Positions 24,934-37,697 of a DNA stretch of 64,000 nucleotides are shown here, one piece after another. The stretch covers positions 150,530,875 through 150,594,874 of the forward strand of contig CP136062.1 of assembly GCA_032622095.1 (NCBI GenBank), read 5' to 3'. The first letter of the stretch is position 1; the number at the start of each line of letters is the position of its first letter. The notes beneath the pieces are model-generated. The model did no database searches, was not told the DNA's origin, and saw only the letters and a program-made list of their open reading frames with translations. A program made the position numbers and the translations under genes. The stretch is from Siphonodentalium dalli (taxonomy: Eukaryota > Mollusca > Scaphopoda > Gadilida > Siphonodentaliidae).

Positions 24934-27293
24934 ATAAAGGTCACGACATTGTCAACCGGACTTGGATGTATAAAAGCCTCCTTTATCAGAGATTTCTTCA
25001 TTTACAATGTCCTGAAAAACTATTCCACTTTGGAGCAATGACAAGTTGAGAAACTTGGATTGTTCACTTTTGATTACGAAACAACTTTTACTATAAAAAA
25101 AATCTGATGAATAAATGTTTCCGTGAATTTCACGGAAACTTGGAATTTCCCCACCCCCCGCAATCGGTGAACGTCACAGACATGTTATAAAGGTCACGAC
25201 ATTGCCAACCGGACATGGATGTATAAAAGCCTCCTTTATCAAAGATTTCTTCATTTACAATGTCCTGAAAAACTATTCCACTTTGGAGCAATGACAAGTT
25301 GAGAAACTTGGATTGTTCACTTTTGATTACGAAACAACTTTTACTATAAAAAAAATCTGATGAATAAATGTTTCCGTGCATTTCACGGAAACTTGGAATT
25401 TACCCACCCCCGCAATCGATGAACGTCACAGACAAGTTATAAAGGTCACGACATTGCCAACCGGACTTGGATGTATAAAAGCCTCCTTTATCAAAGATTT
25501 CTTCATTTACAATGTCCTGAAAAACTATTCCACTTTGGAGCAATGACAAGTTGAGAAACTTGGATTGTTCACTTTTGATTACGAAACAACTTTTACTATA
25601 AAAAAAATCTGATGAAAGCAAGTTTCCGTGCATTTCACGGAAACATGGAATTTCCCCACCCCCGCAATCGGTGAACGTCACAGACATGTTATAAAGGTCA
25701 CGACATTGCCAACCGGACATGGATGTATAAAAGCCTCCTTTGTCAAAGATTTCTTCATTTACAATGTCCTGAAAAACTATTCCACTTTGGAGCAATGACA
25801 AGTTGAGAAACTTGGATTGTTCACTTTTGATTACGAAACAACTTTTACTATAAAAAAAATCTGATGAATAAATGTTTCCGTGCATTTCACGGAAACTTGG
25901 AATGTACCCACCCCCGCAATCGATGAACGTCACAGACAAGTTATAAAGGTCACGACATTGCCAACCGGACTTGGATGTATAAAAGCCTCCTTTATCAAAG
26001 ATTTCTTCATTTACAATGTCCTGAAAAACTATTCCACTTTGGAGCAATGACAAGTTGAGAAACTTGGATTGTTCACTTTTGATTACGAAACAACTTTTAC
26101 TATAAAAAAAATCTGATGAATAAATGTTTCCGTGCATTTCACCGAAACTTGGAATTTACCCACCCCCGCAATCGATGAACGTCACAGACAAGTTATAAAG
26201 GTCACGACATTGCCAACCGGACTTGGATGTATAAAAGACTCCTTTATCAAAGATTTCTTCATTTACAATGTCCTGAAAAACTATTCCACTTTGGAGCAAT
26301 GACAAGTTGAGAAACTTGGATTGTTCACTTTTGATTACGAAACAACTTTTACTATAAAACAAATCTGATGAAAGCAAGTTTCCGTGCATTTCACGGAAAC
26401 ATGGAATTTCCCCACCCCCGCAATCGGTGAACGTCACAGACATGTTATAAAGGTCACGACATTGCCAACCGGACATTGATGTATAAAAGCCTCCTTTGTC
26501 AAAGATTTCTTCATTTACAATGTCCTGAAAAACTATTCGACTTTGGAGCAATGACAAGTTGAGAAACTTGGATTGTTCACTTTTGATTACGAAACAACTT
26601 TTACTATAAAAAAAATCTGATGAATAAATGTTTCCGTGCATTTCACGGAAACTTGGAATTTACCCACCCCCGCAATCGATGAACGTCACAGACAAGTTAT
26701 AAAGGTCACGACATTGCCAACCGGACTTGGATGTATAAAAGACTCCTTTATCAAAGATTTCTTCATTTACAATGTCCTGAAAAACTATTCCACTTTGGAG
26801 CAATGACAAGTTGAGAAACTTGGATTGTTCACTTTTGATTACGAAACAACTTTTACTATAAAAAAAATCTGATGAAAGCAAGTTTCCGTGCATTTCACGG
26901 AAACATGGAATTTCCCCACCCCCGCAATCGGTGAACGTCACAGACATGTTATAAAGGTCACGACATTGCCAACCGGACTTGGATGCATAAAAGCCTCCTT
27001 TGTCAAAGATTTCTTCATTTACAATGTCCTGAAAAACTATTCCACTTTGGAGCAATGACAAGTTGAGAAACTTGGATTGTTCACTTTTGATTACGAAACA
27101 ACTTTTACTATAAAAACAATCTGATGAAAGCAAGTTTCCGTGCATTTCACGGAAACTTGGAATTTCCCCGCCCCCGCAAATTTCTTCATTTAAAAAACTA
27201 CTTCACTTTGGAGCAATGACAAGTTGAGAAACTTGGATTGTTCACTTTTGATTACGAAATAACTTTTACTATACAAAAATCTGATTCCGTGCA
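24934..27293 (+). repeat. 252-bp satellite array, block 6 (about 9 monomers)
   Basis: First of two nearly identical 2,360-bp satellite stretches; with the adjoining kinase module it makes a 3,394-bp higher-order unit. It keeps the CACCGAAAC and GGAATGTACCC variants of block 5. One point variant separates it from block 7 (ATAAAACAAATC near 26356). No other gene seen. Confidence 0.94.
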
Positions 27294-27434
27294 GGACAAA
27301 ACTATGAACTGCAAAAAAGGAAAAATTAACGGGGATTCCCCTTCCTTACAAACGACAGAACCAGTCCTTGTGAGTCTTGGAAATGTTTGTATATAAAATT
27401 TGGTTGAGAATTTTTTTAAAGAAAAAAATTATTG

Positions 27435-28238
27435 TCACCACTTATGTTCGCGGATTTCTGAGAGGGTTATGCGTTTATTCACATCTGGTTCCAGAAGTCT
27501 CAATACTAAATCGACACAGTCATTCCCAACTTCGAGCGATTTTGGCAGCAGTGTTTCTCCGGGGGTTTGATTCTTCACAATTTTCTGGATATATGAGTTG
27601 CTGAATGGCATTCTTCCAAACACCAATGAGTACATAATTATGCCCAAGCTCCATATATCTGCCATAAATGGATCGTAGTTTTCGCCCCGTATTATTTCAG
27701 GGGAAATATATGAAGAGCTCCCACAGAAAGTATTGCTCAATTCCTTCATGTTGGACATGCGCCTCGCAAAGCCAAAGTCGGTTATCTTTGCTTTGCCATT
27801 TAAGTCGAGCAGGATATTTTCCAATTTGAGATCTCGGTGCGCTATCTTCTGCTCATGCAGATTAACAACACCATGAATAATTTGTTTGAATAATTGCTTT
27901 GCTTCGCCTTCGTTCATGGGGCCATTGTCAGTAATCTTGTCCAAGAGGTCACCTCCCCGAACCAGTTCCATGAAGATGTAAATATTTTCCTTCAGTTCGA
28001 TAACATTATGCAGCTTGACAACGCTATCTGAACTAATGCTCGAGAGAACGTTTATTTCTCTCGGTAAGAACTTTTCTAGGAACTCGGGTGAAGCATTCGT
28101 CTTATTGATTATTTTCACCGCCATTTCGACGGCTTTCTTTCCATTATTGTATACGCATTCTCTGATCTTGCCGAACGACCCTTCGCCCAGCTTTCGACCC
28201 AGAATGTATCCTTTTTTCGCAAGAAATGAATTTTCCAT
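27435..28238 (-). CDS. TSSK-like kinase, copy 6 (267 aa, early stop)
   Basis: Same early TGA as copy 5, with catalytic residues intact. A silent change at H122 (CAC to CAT) is shared only with copy 7, so the 3,394-bp unit carrying both was duplicated after this change arose. Confidence 0.86.
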   Translation of the reverse strand: MENSFLAKKGYILGRKLGEGSFGKIRECVYNNGKKAVEMAVKIINKTNASPEFLEKFLPREINVLSSISSDSVVKLHNVIELKENIYIFMELVRGGDLLDKITDNGPMNEGEAKQLFKQIIHGVVNLHEQKIAHRDLKLENILLDLNGKAKITDFGFARRMSNMKELSNTFCGSSSYISPEIIRGENYDPFMADIWSLGIIMYSLVFGRMPFSNSYIQKIVKNQTPGETLLPKSLEVGNDCVDLVLRLLEPDVNKRITLSEIREHKW

Positions 28239-28327
28239 TTTTATTATAGAAAGTTTGAACTTTGTCCATTTCCTTTATTTATAGATTTTTTTCCAAACGA
28301 CCCGAGCATCGGAGCGTGACCCTTGTC

Positions 28328-30687
28328 ATAAAGGTCACGACATTGTCAACCGGACTTGGATGTATAAAAGCCTCCTTTATCAGAGATTTCTTCATTTACA
28401 ATGTCCTGAAAAACTATTCCACTTTGGAGCAATGACAAGTTGAGAAACTTGGATTGTTCACTTTTGATTACGAAACAACTTTTACTATAAAAAAAATCTG
28501 ATGAATAAATGTTTCCGTGAATTTCACGGAAACTTGGAATTTCCCCACCCCCCGCAATCGGTGAACGTCACAGACATGTTATAAAGGTCACGACATTGCC
28601 AACCGGACATGGATGTATAAAAGCCTCCTTTATCAAAGATTTCTTCATTTACAATGTCCTGAAAAACTATTCCACTTTGGAGCAATGACAAGTTGAGAAA
28701 CTTGGATTGTTCACTTTTGATTACGAAACAACTTTTACTATAAAAAAAATCTGATGAATAAATGTTTCCGTGCATTTCACGGAAACTTGGAATTTACCCA
28801 CCCCCGCAATCGATGAACGTCACAGACAAGTTATAAAGGTCACGACATTGCCAACCGGACTTGGATGTATAAAAGCCTCCTTTATCAAAGATTTCTTCAT
28901 TTACAATGTCCTGAAAAACTATTCCACTTTGGAGCAATGACAAGTTGAGAAACTTGGATTGTTCACTTTTGATTACGAAACAACTTTTACTATAAAAAAA
29001 ATCTGATGAAAGCAAGTTTCCGTGCATTTCACGGAAACATGGAATTTCCCCACCCCCGCAATCGGTGAACGTCACAGACATGTTATAAAGGTCACGACAT
29101 TGCCAACCGGACATGGATGTATAAAAGCCTCCTTTGTCAAAGATTTCTTCATTTACAATGTCCTGAAAAACTATTCCACTTTGGAGCAATGACAAGTTGA
29201 GAAACTTGGATTGTTCACTTTTGATTACGAAACAACTTTTACTATAAAAAAAATCTGATGAATAAATGTTTCCGTGCATTTCACGGAAACTTGGAATGTA
29301 CCCACCCCCGCAATCGATGAACGTCACAGACAAGTTATAAAGGTCACGACATTGCCAACCGGACTTGGATGTATAAAAGCCTCCTTTATCAAAGATTTCT
29401 TCATTTACAATGTCCTGAAAAACTATTCCACTTTGGAGCAATGACAAGTTGAGAAACTTGGATTGTTCACTTTTGATTACGAAACAACTTTTACTATAAA
29501 AAAAATCTGATGAATAAATGTTTCCGTGCATTTCACCGAAACTTGGAATTTACCCACCCCCGCAATCGATGAACGTCACAGACAAGTTATAAAGGTCACG
29601 ACATTGCCAACCGGACTTGGATGTATAAAAGACTCCTTTATCAAAGATTTCTTCATTTACAATGTCCTGAAAAACTATTCCACTTTGGAGCAATGACAAG
29701 TTGAGAAACTTGGATTGTTCACTTTTGATTACGAAACAACTTTTACTATAAAAAAAATCTGATGAAAGCAAGTTTCCGTGCATTTCACGGAAACATGGAA
29801 TTTCCCCACCCCCGCAATCGGTGAACGTCACAGACATGTTATAAAGGTCACGACATTGCCAACCGGACATTGATGTATAAAAGCCTCCTTTGTCAAAGAT
29901 TTCTTCATTTACAATGTCCTGAAAAACTATTCGACTTTGGAGCAATGACAAGTTGAGAAACTTGGATTGTTCACTTTTGATTACGAAACAACTTTTACTA
30001 TAAAAAAAATCTGATGAATAAATGTTTCCGTGCATTTCACGGAAACTTGGAATTTACCCACCCCCGCAATCGATGAACGTCACAGACAAGTTATAAAGGT
30101 CACGACATTGCCAACCGGACTTGGATGTATAAAAGACTCCTTTATCAAAGATTTCTTCATTTACAATGTCCTGAAAAACTATTCCACTTTGGAGCAATGA
30201 CAAGTTGAGAAACTTGGATTGTTCACTTTTGATTACGAAACAACTTTTACTATAAAAAAAATCTGATGAAAGCAAGTTTCCGTGCATTTCACGGAAACAT
30301 GGAATTTCCCCACCCCCGCAATCGGTGAACGTCACAGACATGTTATAAAGGTCACGACATTGCCAACCGGACTTGGATGCATAAAAGCCTCCTTTGTCAA
30401 AGATTTCTTCATTTACAATGTCCTGAAAAACTATTCCACTTTGGAGCAATGACAAGTTGAGAAACTTGGATTGTTCACTTTTGATTACGAAACAACTTTT
30501 ACTATAAAAACAATCTGATGAAAGCAAGTTTCCGTGCATTTCACGGAAACTTGGAATTTCCCCGCCCCCGCAAATTTCTTCATTTAAAAAACTACTTCAC
30601 TTTGGAGCAATGACAAGTTGAGAAACTTGGATTGTTCACTTTTGATTACGAAATAACTTTTACTATACAAAAATCTGATTCCGTGCA
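28328..30687 (+). repeat. 252-bp satellite array, block 7 (about 9 monomers)
   Basis: Second copy of the 2,360-bp stretch seen in block 6, with the same order of monomer variants. No other gene seen. Confidence 0.94.
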
Positions 30688-30828
30688 GGACAAAACTATG
30701 AACTGCAAAAAAGGAAAAATTAACGGGGATTCCCCTTCCTTACAAACGACAGAACCAGTCCTTGTGAGTCTTGGAAATGTTTGTATATAAAATTTGGTTG
30801 AGAATTTTTTTAAAGAAAAAAATTATTG

Positions 30829-31632
30829 TCACCACTTATGTTCGCGGATTTCTGAGAGGGTTATGCGTTTATTCACATCTGGTTCCAGAAGTCTCAATAC
30901 TAAATCGACACAGTCATTCCCAACTTCGAGCGATTTTGGCAGCAGTGTTTCTCCGGGGGTTTGATTCTTCACAATTTTCTGGATATATGAGTTGCTGAAT
31001 GGCATTCTTCCAAACACCAATGAGTACATAATTATGCCCAAGCTCCATATATCTGCCATAAATGGATCGTAGTTTTCGCCCCGTATTATTTCAGGGGAAA
31101 TATATGAAGAGCTCCCACAGAAAGTATTGCTCAATTCCTTCATGTTGGACATGCGCCTCGCAAAGCCAAAGTCGGTTATCTTTGCTTTGCCATTTAAGTC
31201 GAGCAGGATATTTTCCAATTTGAGATCTCGGTGCGCTATCTTCTGCTCATGCAGATTAACAACACCATGAATAATTTGTTTGAATAATTGCTTTGCTTCG
31301 CCTTCGTTCATGGGGCCATTGTCAGTAATCTTGTCCAAGAGGTCACCTCCCCGAACCAGTTCCATGAAGATGTAAATATTTTCCTTCAGTTCGATAACAT
31401 TATGCAGCTTGACAACGCTATCTGAACTAATGCTCGAGAGAACGTTTATTTCTCTCGGTAAGAACTTTTCTAGGAACTCGGGTGAAGCATTCGTCTTATT
31501 GATTATTTTCACCGCCATTTCGACGGCTTTCTTTCCATTATTGTATACGCATTCTCTGATCTTGCCGAACGACCCTTCGCCCAGCTTTCGACCCAGAATG
31601 TATCCTTTTTTCGCAAGAAATGAATTTTCCAT
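30829..31632 (-). CDS. TSSK-like kinase, copy 7 (267 aa, early stop)
   Basis: Same protein as copies 5 and 6, exactly 3,394 bp from copy 6, with the same H122 silent variant and the same TGA stop. Catalytic motifs are intact. Confidence 0.86.
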   Translation of the reverse strand: MENSFLAKKGYILGRKLGEGSFGKIRECVYNNGKKAVEMAVKIINKTNASPEFLEKFLPREINVLSSISSDSVVKLHNVIELKENIYIFMELVRGGDLLDKITDNGPMNEGEAKQLFKQIIHGVVNLHEQKIAHRDLKLENILLDLNGKAKITDFGFARRMSNMKELSNTFCGSSSYISPEIIRGENYDPFMADIWSLGIIMYSLVFGRMPFSNSYIQKIVKNQTPGETLLPKSLEVGNDCVDLVLRLLEPDVNKRITLSEIREHKW

Positions 31633-31721
31633 TTTTATTATAGAAAGTTTGAACTTTGTCCATTTCCTTTATTTATAGATTTTTTTCCAAACGACCCGAG
31701 CATCGGAGCGTGACCCTTGTC

Positions 31722-33325
31722 ATAAAGGTCACGACATTGTCAACCGGACTTGGATGTATAAAAGCCTCCTTTATCAGAGATTTCTTCATTTACAATGTCC
31801 TGAAAAACTATTCCACTTTGGAGCAATGACAAGTTGAGAAACTTGGATTGTTCACTTTTGATTACGAAACAACTTTTACTATAAAAAAAATTTGATGAAT
31901 AAATGTTTCCGTGAATTTCACGGAAACTTGGAATTTCCCCACCCCCCGCAATCGGTGAACGTCACAGACATGTTATAAAGGTCACGACATTGCCAACCGG
32001 ACATGGATGTATAAAAGCCTCCTTTATCAAAGATTTCTTCATTTACAATGTCCTGAAAAACTATTCCACTTTGGAGCAATGACAAGTTGAGAAACTTGGA
32101 TTGTTCACTTTTGATTACGAAACAACTTTTACTATAAAAAAAATCTGATGAATAAATGTTTCCGTGCATTTCACGGAAACTTGGAATTTACCCACCCCCG
32201 CAATCGATGAACGTCACAGACAAGTTATAAAGGTCACGACATTGCCAACCGGACTTGGATGTATAAAAGCCTCCTTTATCAAAGATTTCTTCATTTACAA
32301 TGTCCTGAAAAACTATTCCACTTTGGAGCAATGACAAGTTGAGAAACTTGGATTGTTCACTTTTGATTACGAAACAACTTTTACTATAAAAAAAATCTGA
32401 TGAAAGCAAGTTTCCGTGCATTTCACGGAAACATGGAATTTCCCCACCCCCGCAATCGGTGAACGTCACAGACATGTTATAAAGGTCACGACATTGCCAA
32501 CCGGACATGGATGTATAAAAGCCTCCTTTGTCAAAGATTTCTTCATTTACAATGTCCTGAAAAACTATTCCACTTTGGAGCAATGACAAGTTGAGAAACT
32601 TGGATTGTTCACTTTTGATTACGAAACAACTTTTACTATAAAAAAAATCTGATGAATAACTGTTTCCGTGCATTTCACGGAAACTTGGAATTTACCCACC
32701 CCCGCAATCGATGAACGTCACAGACAAGTTATAAAGGTCACGACATTGCCAACCGGACTTGGATGTATAAAAGACTCCTTTATCAAAGATTTCTTCATTC
32801 ACAATGTCCTGAAAAACTATTCCACTTTGGAGCAATGACAAGTTGAGAAACTTGGATTGTTCACTTTTGATTACGAAACAACTTTTACTATAAAAAAAAT
32901 CTGATGAAAGCAAGTTTCCGTGCATTTCACGGAAACATGGAATTTCCCCACCCCCGCAATCGGTGAACGTCACAGACATGTTATAAAGGTCACGACATTG
33001 CCAACCGGACTTGGATGCATAAAAGCCTCCTTTGTCAAAGATTTCTTCATTTACAATGTCCTGAAAAACTATTCCACTTTGGAGCAATGACAAGTTGAGA
33101 AACTTGGATTGTTCACTTTTGATTACGAAACAACTTTTACTATAAAAACAATCTGATGAAAGCAAGTTTCCGTGCATTTCACGGAAACTTGGAATTTCCC
33201 CGCCCCCGCAAATTTCTTCATTTAAAAAACTACTTCACTTTGGAGCAATGACAAGTTGAGAAACTTGGATTGTTCACTTTTGATTACGAAATAACTTTTA
33301 CTATACAAAAATCTGATTCCGTGCA
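31722..33325 (+). repeat. 252-bp satellite array, block 8 (about 6 monomers)
   Basis: Shortened version of block 7 that lacks about three monomers. Private variants include ATTTGATGAATAAATG near 31889 and ATAACTGTTTCC near 32656. No other gene seen. Confidence 0.94.
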
Positions 33326-33460
33326 GGACAAAACCATGAACTGCAAAAAAGGAAAAATTAACGGGGATTCCCCTTCCTTACAAACGACAGAACCAGTCCT
33401 TGTGAGTCTTGGAAATGTTTGTATATAAAATTTGGTTGAGAATTTTTTTAAAGAAAAAAA

Positions 33461-34270
33461 TTATTGTAACCACTTATGTTCGCGGATTTCTGAGAGGGTT
33501 ATGCGTTTATTCACATCTGGTTCCAGAAGTCTCAATACTAAATCGACACAGTCATTCCCAACTTCGAGCGATTTTGGCAGCAGTGTTTCTCCGGGGGTTT
33601 GATTCTTCACAATTTTCTGGATATATGAGTTGCTGAATGGCATTCTTCCAAACACCAATGAGTACATAATTATGCCCAAGCTCCATATATCTGCCATAAA
33701 TGGATCGTAGTTTTCGCCCCGTATTATTTCAGGGGAAATATATGAAGAGCTCCCACAGAAAGTATTGCTCAATTCCTTCATGTTGGACATGCGCCTCGCA
33801 AAGCCAAAGTCGGTTATCTTTGCTTTGCCATTTAAGTCGAGCAGGATATTTTCCAATTTGAGATCTCGGTGCGCTATCTTCTGCTCATGCAGATTAACAA
33901 CACCGTGAATAATTTGTTTGAATAATTGCTTTGCTTCGCCTTCGTTCATGGGGCCATTGTCAGTAATCTTGTCCAAGAGGTCACCTCCCCGAACCAGTTC
34001 CATGAAGATGTAAATATTTTCCTTCAGTTCGATAACATTATGCAGCTTGACAACGCTATCTGAACTAATGCTCGAGAGAACGTTTATTTCTCTCGGTAAG
34101 AACTTTTCTAGGAACTCGGGTGAAGCATTGGTCTTATTGATTATTTTCACCGCCATTTCGACGGCTTTCTTTCCATTATTGTATACGCATTCTCTGATCT
34201 TGCCGAACGACCCTTCGCCCAGCTTTCGACCCAGAATGTATCCTTTTTTCGCAAGAAATGAATTTTCCAT
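33461..34270 (-). CDS. TSSK-like kinase, copy 8 (269 aa)
   Basis: Full-length, catalytic motifs intact, normal TTA codon before the stop. T47 uses ACC rather than ACG, a silent variant shared with the truncated copy at 40602-41173, which links the two. From this copy rightward the 5' flank reads GATTTTATTCC instead of GATTTTTTTCC, marking the right-hand sub-array. Confidence 0.86.
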   Translation of the reverse strand: MENSFLAKKGYILGRKLGEGSFGKIRECVYNNGKKAVEMAVKIINKTNASPEFLEKFLPREINVLSSISSDSVVKLHNVIELKENIYIFMELVRGGDLLDKITDNGPMNEGEAKQLFKQIIHGVVNLHEQKIAHRDLKLENILLDLNGKAKITDFGFARRMSNMKELSNTFCGSSSYISPEIIRGENYDPFMADIWSLGIIMYSLVFGRMPFSNSYIQKIVKNQTPGETLLPKSLEVGNDCVDLVLRLLEPDVNKRITLSEIREHKWLQ

Positions 34271-34359
34271 TTTTATTATAGAAAGTTTGAACTTTGTCCA
34301 TTTCCTTTATTTATAGATTTTATTCCAAACGACCCGAGCATCGGAGCGTGACCCTTGTC

Positions 34360-35207
34360 ATAAAGGTCACGACATTGTCAACCGGACTTGGATGTATAAA
34401 AGCCTCCTTTATCAGAGATTTCTTCATTTACAATGTCCTGAAAAACTATTCCACTTTGGAGCAATGACAAGTTGAGAAACTTGGATTGTTCACTTTTGAT
34501 TACGAAACAACTTTTACTATAAAAAAAAATCTGATGAAAGCAAGTTTCCGTGCATTTCACGGAAACTTGGAATTTCCCCACCCCCGCAATCGGTGAACGT
34601 CACAGACATGTTATAAAGGTCACGACATTGCCAACCGGACATGGATGTATAAAAGCCTCCTTTATCAAAGATTTCTTCATTTACAATGTCCTGAAAAACT
34701 ATTCCACTTTGGAGCAATGACAAGTTGAGAAACTTGGATTGTTCACTTTTGATTACGAAACAACTTTTACTATAAAAAAAATCTGATGAATAAATGTTTT
34801 CGTGCATTTCACGGAAACTTGGAATTTACCCACCCCCGCAATCGATGAACGTCACAGACAAGTTATAAAGGTCACGACATTGCCAACCGGACTTGGATGT
34901 ATAAAAGCCTCCTTTATCAAAGATTTCTTCATTTACAATGTCCTGTAAAACTATTCCACTTTGGAGCAATGACAAGTTGAGAAACTTGGATTGTTCACTT
35001 TTGATTACGAAACAACTTTTACTATAAAAACAATCTGATGAAAGCAAGTTTCCGTGCATTTCACGGAAACTTGGAATTTCCCCGCCCCCGCAAATTTCTT
35101 CATTTGAAAAACTATTTAACTTTGGAGCAATGACAAGTTGAGAAACTTGGATTGTTCACTTTTGATTACGAAATAACTTTTACTATACAAAAATCTGATT
35201 CCGTGCA
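34360..35207 (+). repeat. 252-bp satellite array, block 9 (about 3 monomers)
   Basis: Short satellite spacer between kinase copies 8 and 9, giving the shortest kinase-to-kinase distance in the window (1,882 bp). It contains GTTTTCGTG, an imperfect hairpin arm, near 34796. No other gene seen. Confidence 0.93.
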
Positions 35208-35342
35208 GGACAAAACCATGAACTGCAAAAAATGAAAAATTAACGGGGATTCCCCTTCCATACAAACGACAGAACCAGTCCTTGTGAGTCTTGGAAATGT
35301 TTGTATATAAAATTTGGTTGAGAATTTTTTTAAAGAAAAAAA

Positions 35343-36152
35343 TTATTGTAACCACTTATGTTCGCGGATTTCAGAGAGGGTTATGCGTTTATTCACATCT
35401 GGTTCCAGAAGTCTCAATACTAAATCGACACAGTCATTCCCAACTTCGAGCGATTTTGGCAGCAGTGTTTCTCCGGGGGTTTGATTCTTCACAATTTTCT
35501 GGATATATGAGTTGCTGAATGGCATTCTTCCAAACACCAATGAGTACATAATTATGCCCAAGCTCCATATATCTGCCATAAATGGGTCGTAGTTTTCGCC
35601 CCGTATTATTTCAGGGGAAATATATGAAGAGCTCCCACAGAAAGTATTGCTCAATTCCTTCATGTTGGACATGCGCCTCGCAAAGCCAAAGTCGGTTATC
35701 TTTGCTTTGCCATTTAAGTCGAGCAGGATATTTTCCAATTTGAGATCTCGGTGCGCTATCTTCTGCTCATGCAGATTAACAACACCGTGAATAATTTGTT
35801 TGAATAATTGCTTTGCTTCGCCTTCGTTCATGGGGCCATTGTCAGTAATCTTGTCCAAGAGGTCACCTCCCCGAACCAGTTCCATGAAGATGTAAATATT
35901 TTCCTTCAGTTCGATAACATTATGCAGCTTGACAACGCTATCTGAACTAATGCTCGAGAGAACGTTTATTTCTCTCGGTAAGAACTTTTCTAGGAACTCG
36001 GGTGAAGCATTCGTCTTATTGATTATTTTCACCGCCATTTCGACGGCTTTCTTTCCATTATTGTATACGCATTCTCTGATCTTGCCGAACGACCCTTCGC
36101 CCAGCTTTCGACCCAGAATGTATCCTTTTTTCGCAAGAAATGAATTTTCCAT
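35343..36152 (-). CDS. TSSK-like kinase, copy 9 (269 aa)
   Basis: Consensus protein with catalytic motifs intact. Silent changes at P190 (CCA to CCC) and at the Ser of TLSEIR (TCA to TCT) are shared with copies 10, 12 and 13 and define the right-hand subfamily. It lies 6,650 bp from its duplicate at 41993-42802. Confidence 0.86.
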   Translation of the reverse strand: MENSFLAKKGYILGRKLGEGSFGKIRECVYNNGKKAVEMAVKIINKTNASPEFLEKFLPREINVLSSISSDSVVKLHNVIELKENIYIFMELVRGGDLLDKITDNGPMNEGEAKQLFKQIIHGVVNLHEQKIAHRDLKLENILLDLNGKAKITDFGFARRMSNMKELSNTFCGSSSYISPEIIRGENYDPFMADIWSLGIIMYSLVFGRMPFSNSYIQKIVKNQTPGETLLPKSLEVGNDCVDLVLRLLEPDVNKRITLSEIREHKWLQ

Positions 36153-36241
36153 TTTTATTATAGAAAGTTTGAACTTTGTCCATTTCCTTTATTTATAGAT
36201 TTTATTCCAAACGACCCGAGCATCGGAGCGTGACCCTTGTC

Positions 36242-37562
36242 ATAAAGGTCACGACATTGTCAACCGGACTTGGATGTATAAAAGCCTCCTTTATCAGAGA
36301 TTTCTTCATTTACAATGTCCTGAAAAACTATTCCACTTTGGAGCAATGACAAGTTGAGAAACTTGGATTGTTCACTTTTGATTACGAAACAACTTTTACT
36401 ATAAAAAAAAATCTGATGAAAGCAAGTTTCCGTGCATTTCACGGAAACTTGGAATTTCCCCACCCCCGCAATCGGTGAACGTCACAGACATGTTATAAAG
36501 GTCACGACATTGCCAACCGGACATGGATGTATAAAAGCCTCTTTTATCAAAGATTTCTTCATTTACAATGTCCTGAAAAACTATTCCACTTTGGAGCAAT
36601 GACAAGTTGAGAAACTTGGATTGTTCACTTTTGATTACGAAACAACTTTTACTATAAAAAAAATCTGATGAATAAATGTTTGCGTGCATTTCACGGAAAC
36701 TTGGAATTTACCCACCCCCGCAATCGATAAACGTCACAGACAAGTTATAAAGGTCACAACATTGCCAACCGGACTTGGATGTATAAAAGCCTCCTGAAAA
36801 ACTATTCCACTTTGGAGCAATGACAAGTTGAGAAACTTGGATTGTTCACTTTTGATTACGAAACAACTTTTACTATAAAAACAATCTGATGAAAGCAAGT
36901 TTCCGTGCATTTCACGGAAACTTGGAGTTTCCCCGCCCCCGCAATCGATGAACGTCACAGACAAGTTATAAAGGTCACGACATTGCCAACCGGACTTGGA
37001 TGTATAAAAGCCTCCTTTATCAAAGATTTCTTCATTTACAATGTCCTGAAAAACTATTCCACTTTGGAGCAATGACAAGTTGAGAAACTTGGATTGTTCA
37101 CTTTTGATTACGAAACAACTTTTACTATAAAAAAAATCTGATGAATAAATGTTTTCGTGCATTTCACGGAAACTTGGAATTTACCCACCCCCGCAATCGA
37201 TGAACGTCACAGACAAGTTATAAAGGTCACGACATTGCCAACCGGACTTGGATGTATAAAAGCCTCCTTTATCAAAGATTTCTTCATTTACAATGTCCTG
37301 TAAAACTATTCCACTTTGGAGCAATGACAAGTTGAGAAACTTGGATTGTTCACTTTTGATTACGAAACAACTTTTACTATAAAAACAATCTGATGAAAGC
37401 AAGTTTCCGTGCATTTCACGGAAACTTGGAATTTCCCCGCCCCCGCAAATTTCTTCATTTGAAAAACTATTTAACTTTGGAGCAATGACAAGTTGAGAAA
37501 CTTGGATTGTTCACTTTTGATTACGAAATAACTTTTACTATACAAAAATATGATTCCGTGCA
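36242..37562 (+). repeat. 252-bp satellite array, block 10 (about 5 monomers)
   Basis: Contains a monomer shortened near 36797, where GCCTCC runs directly into TGAAAAACTATTCC; the deletion ends lie in short CCT repeats. The same deletion occurs near 43447 in the 6,650-bp duplicate. No other gene seen. Confidence 0.93.
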
Positions 37563-37697
37563 GGACAAAACCATGAACTGCAAAAAATGAAAAATTAACG
37601 GGGATTCCCCTTCCATACAAACGACAGAACCAGTCCTTGTGAGTCTTGGAAATGTTTGTATATAAAATTTGGTTGAGAATTTTTTTAAAGAAAAAAA

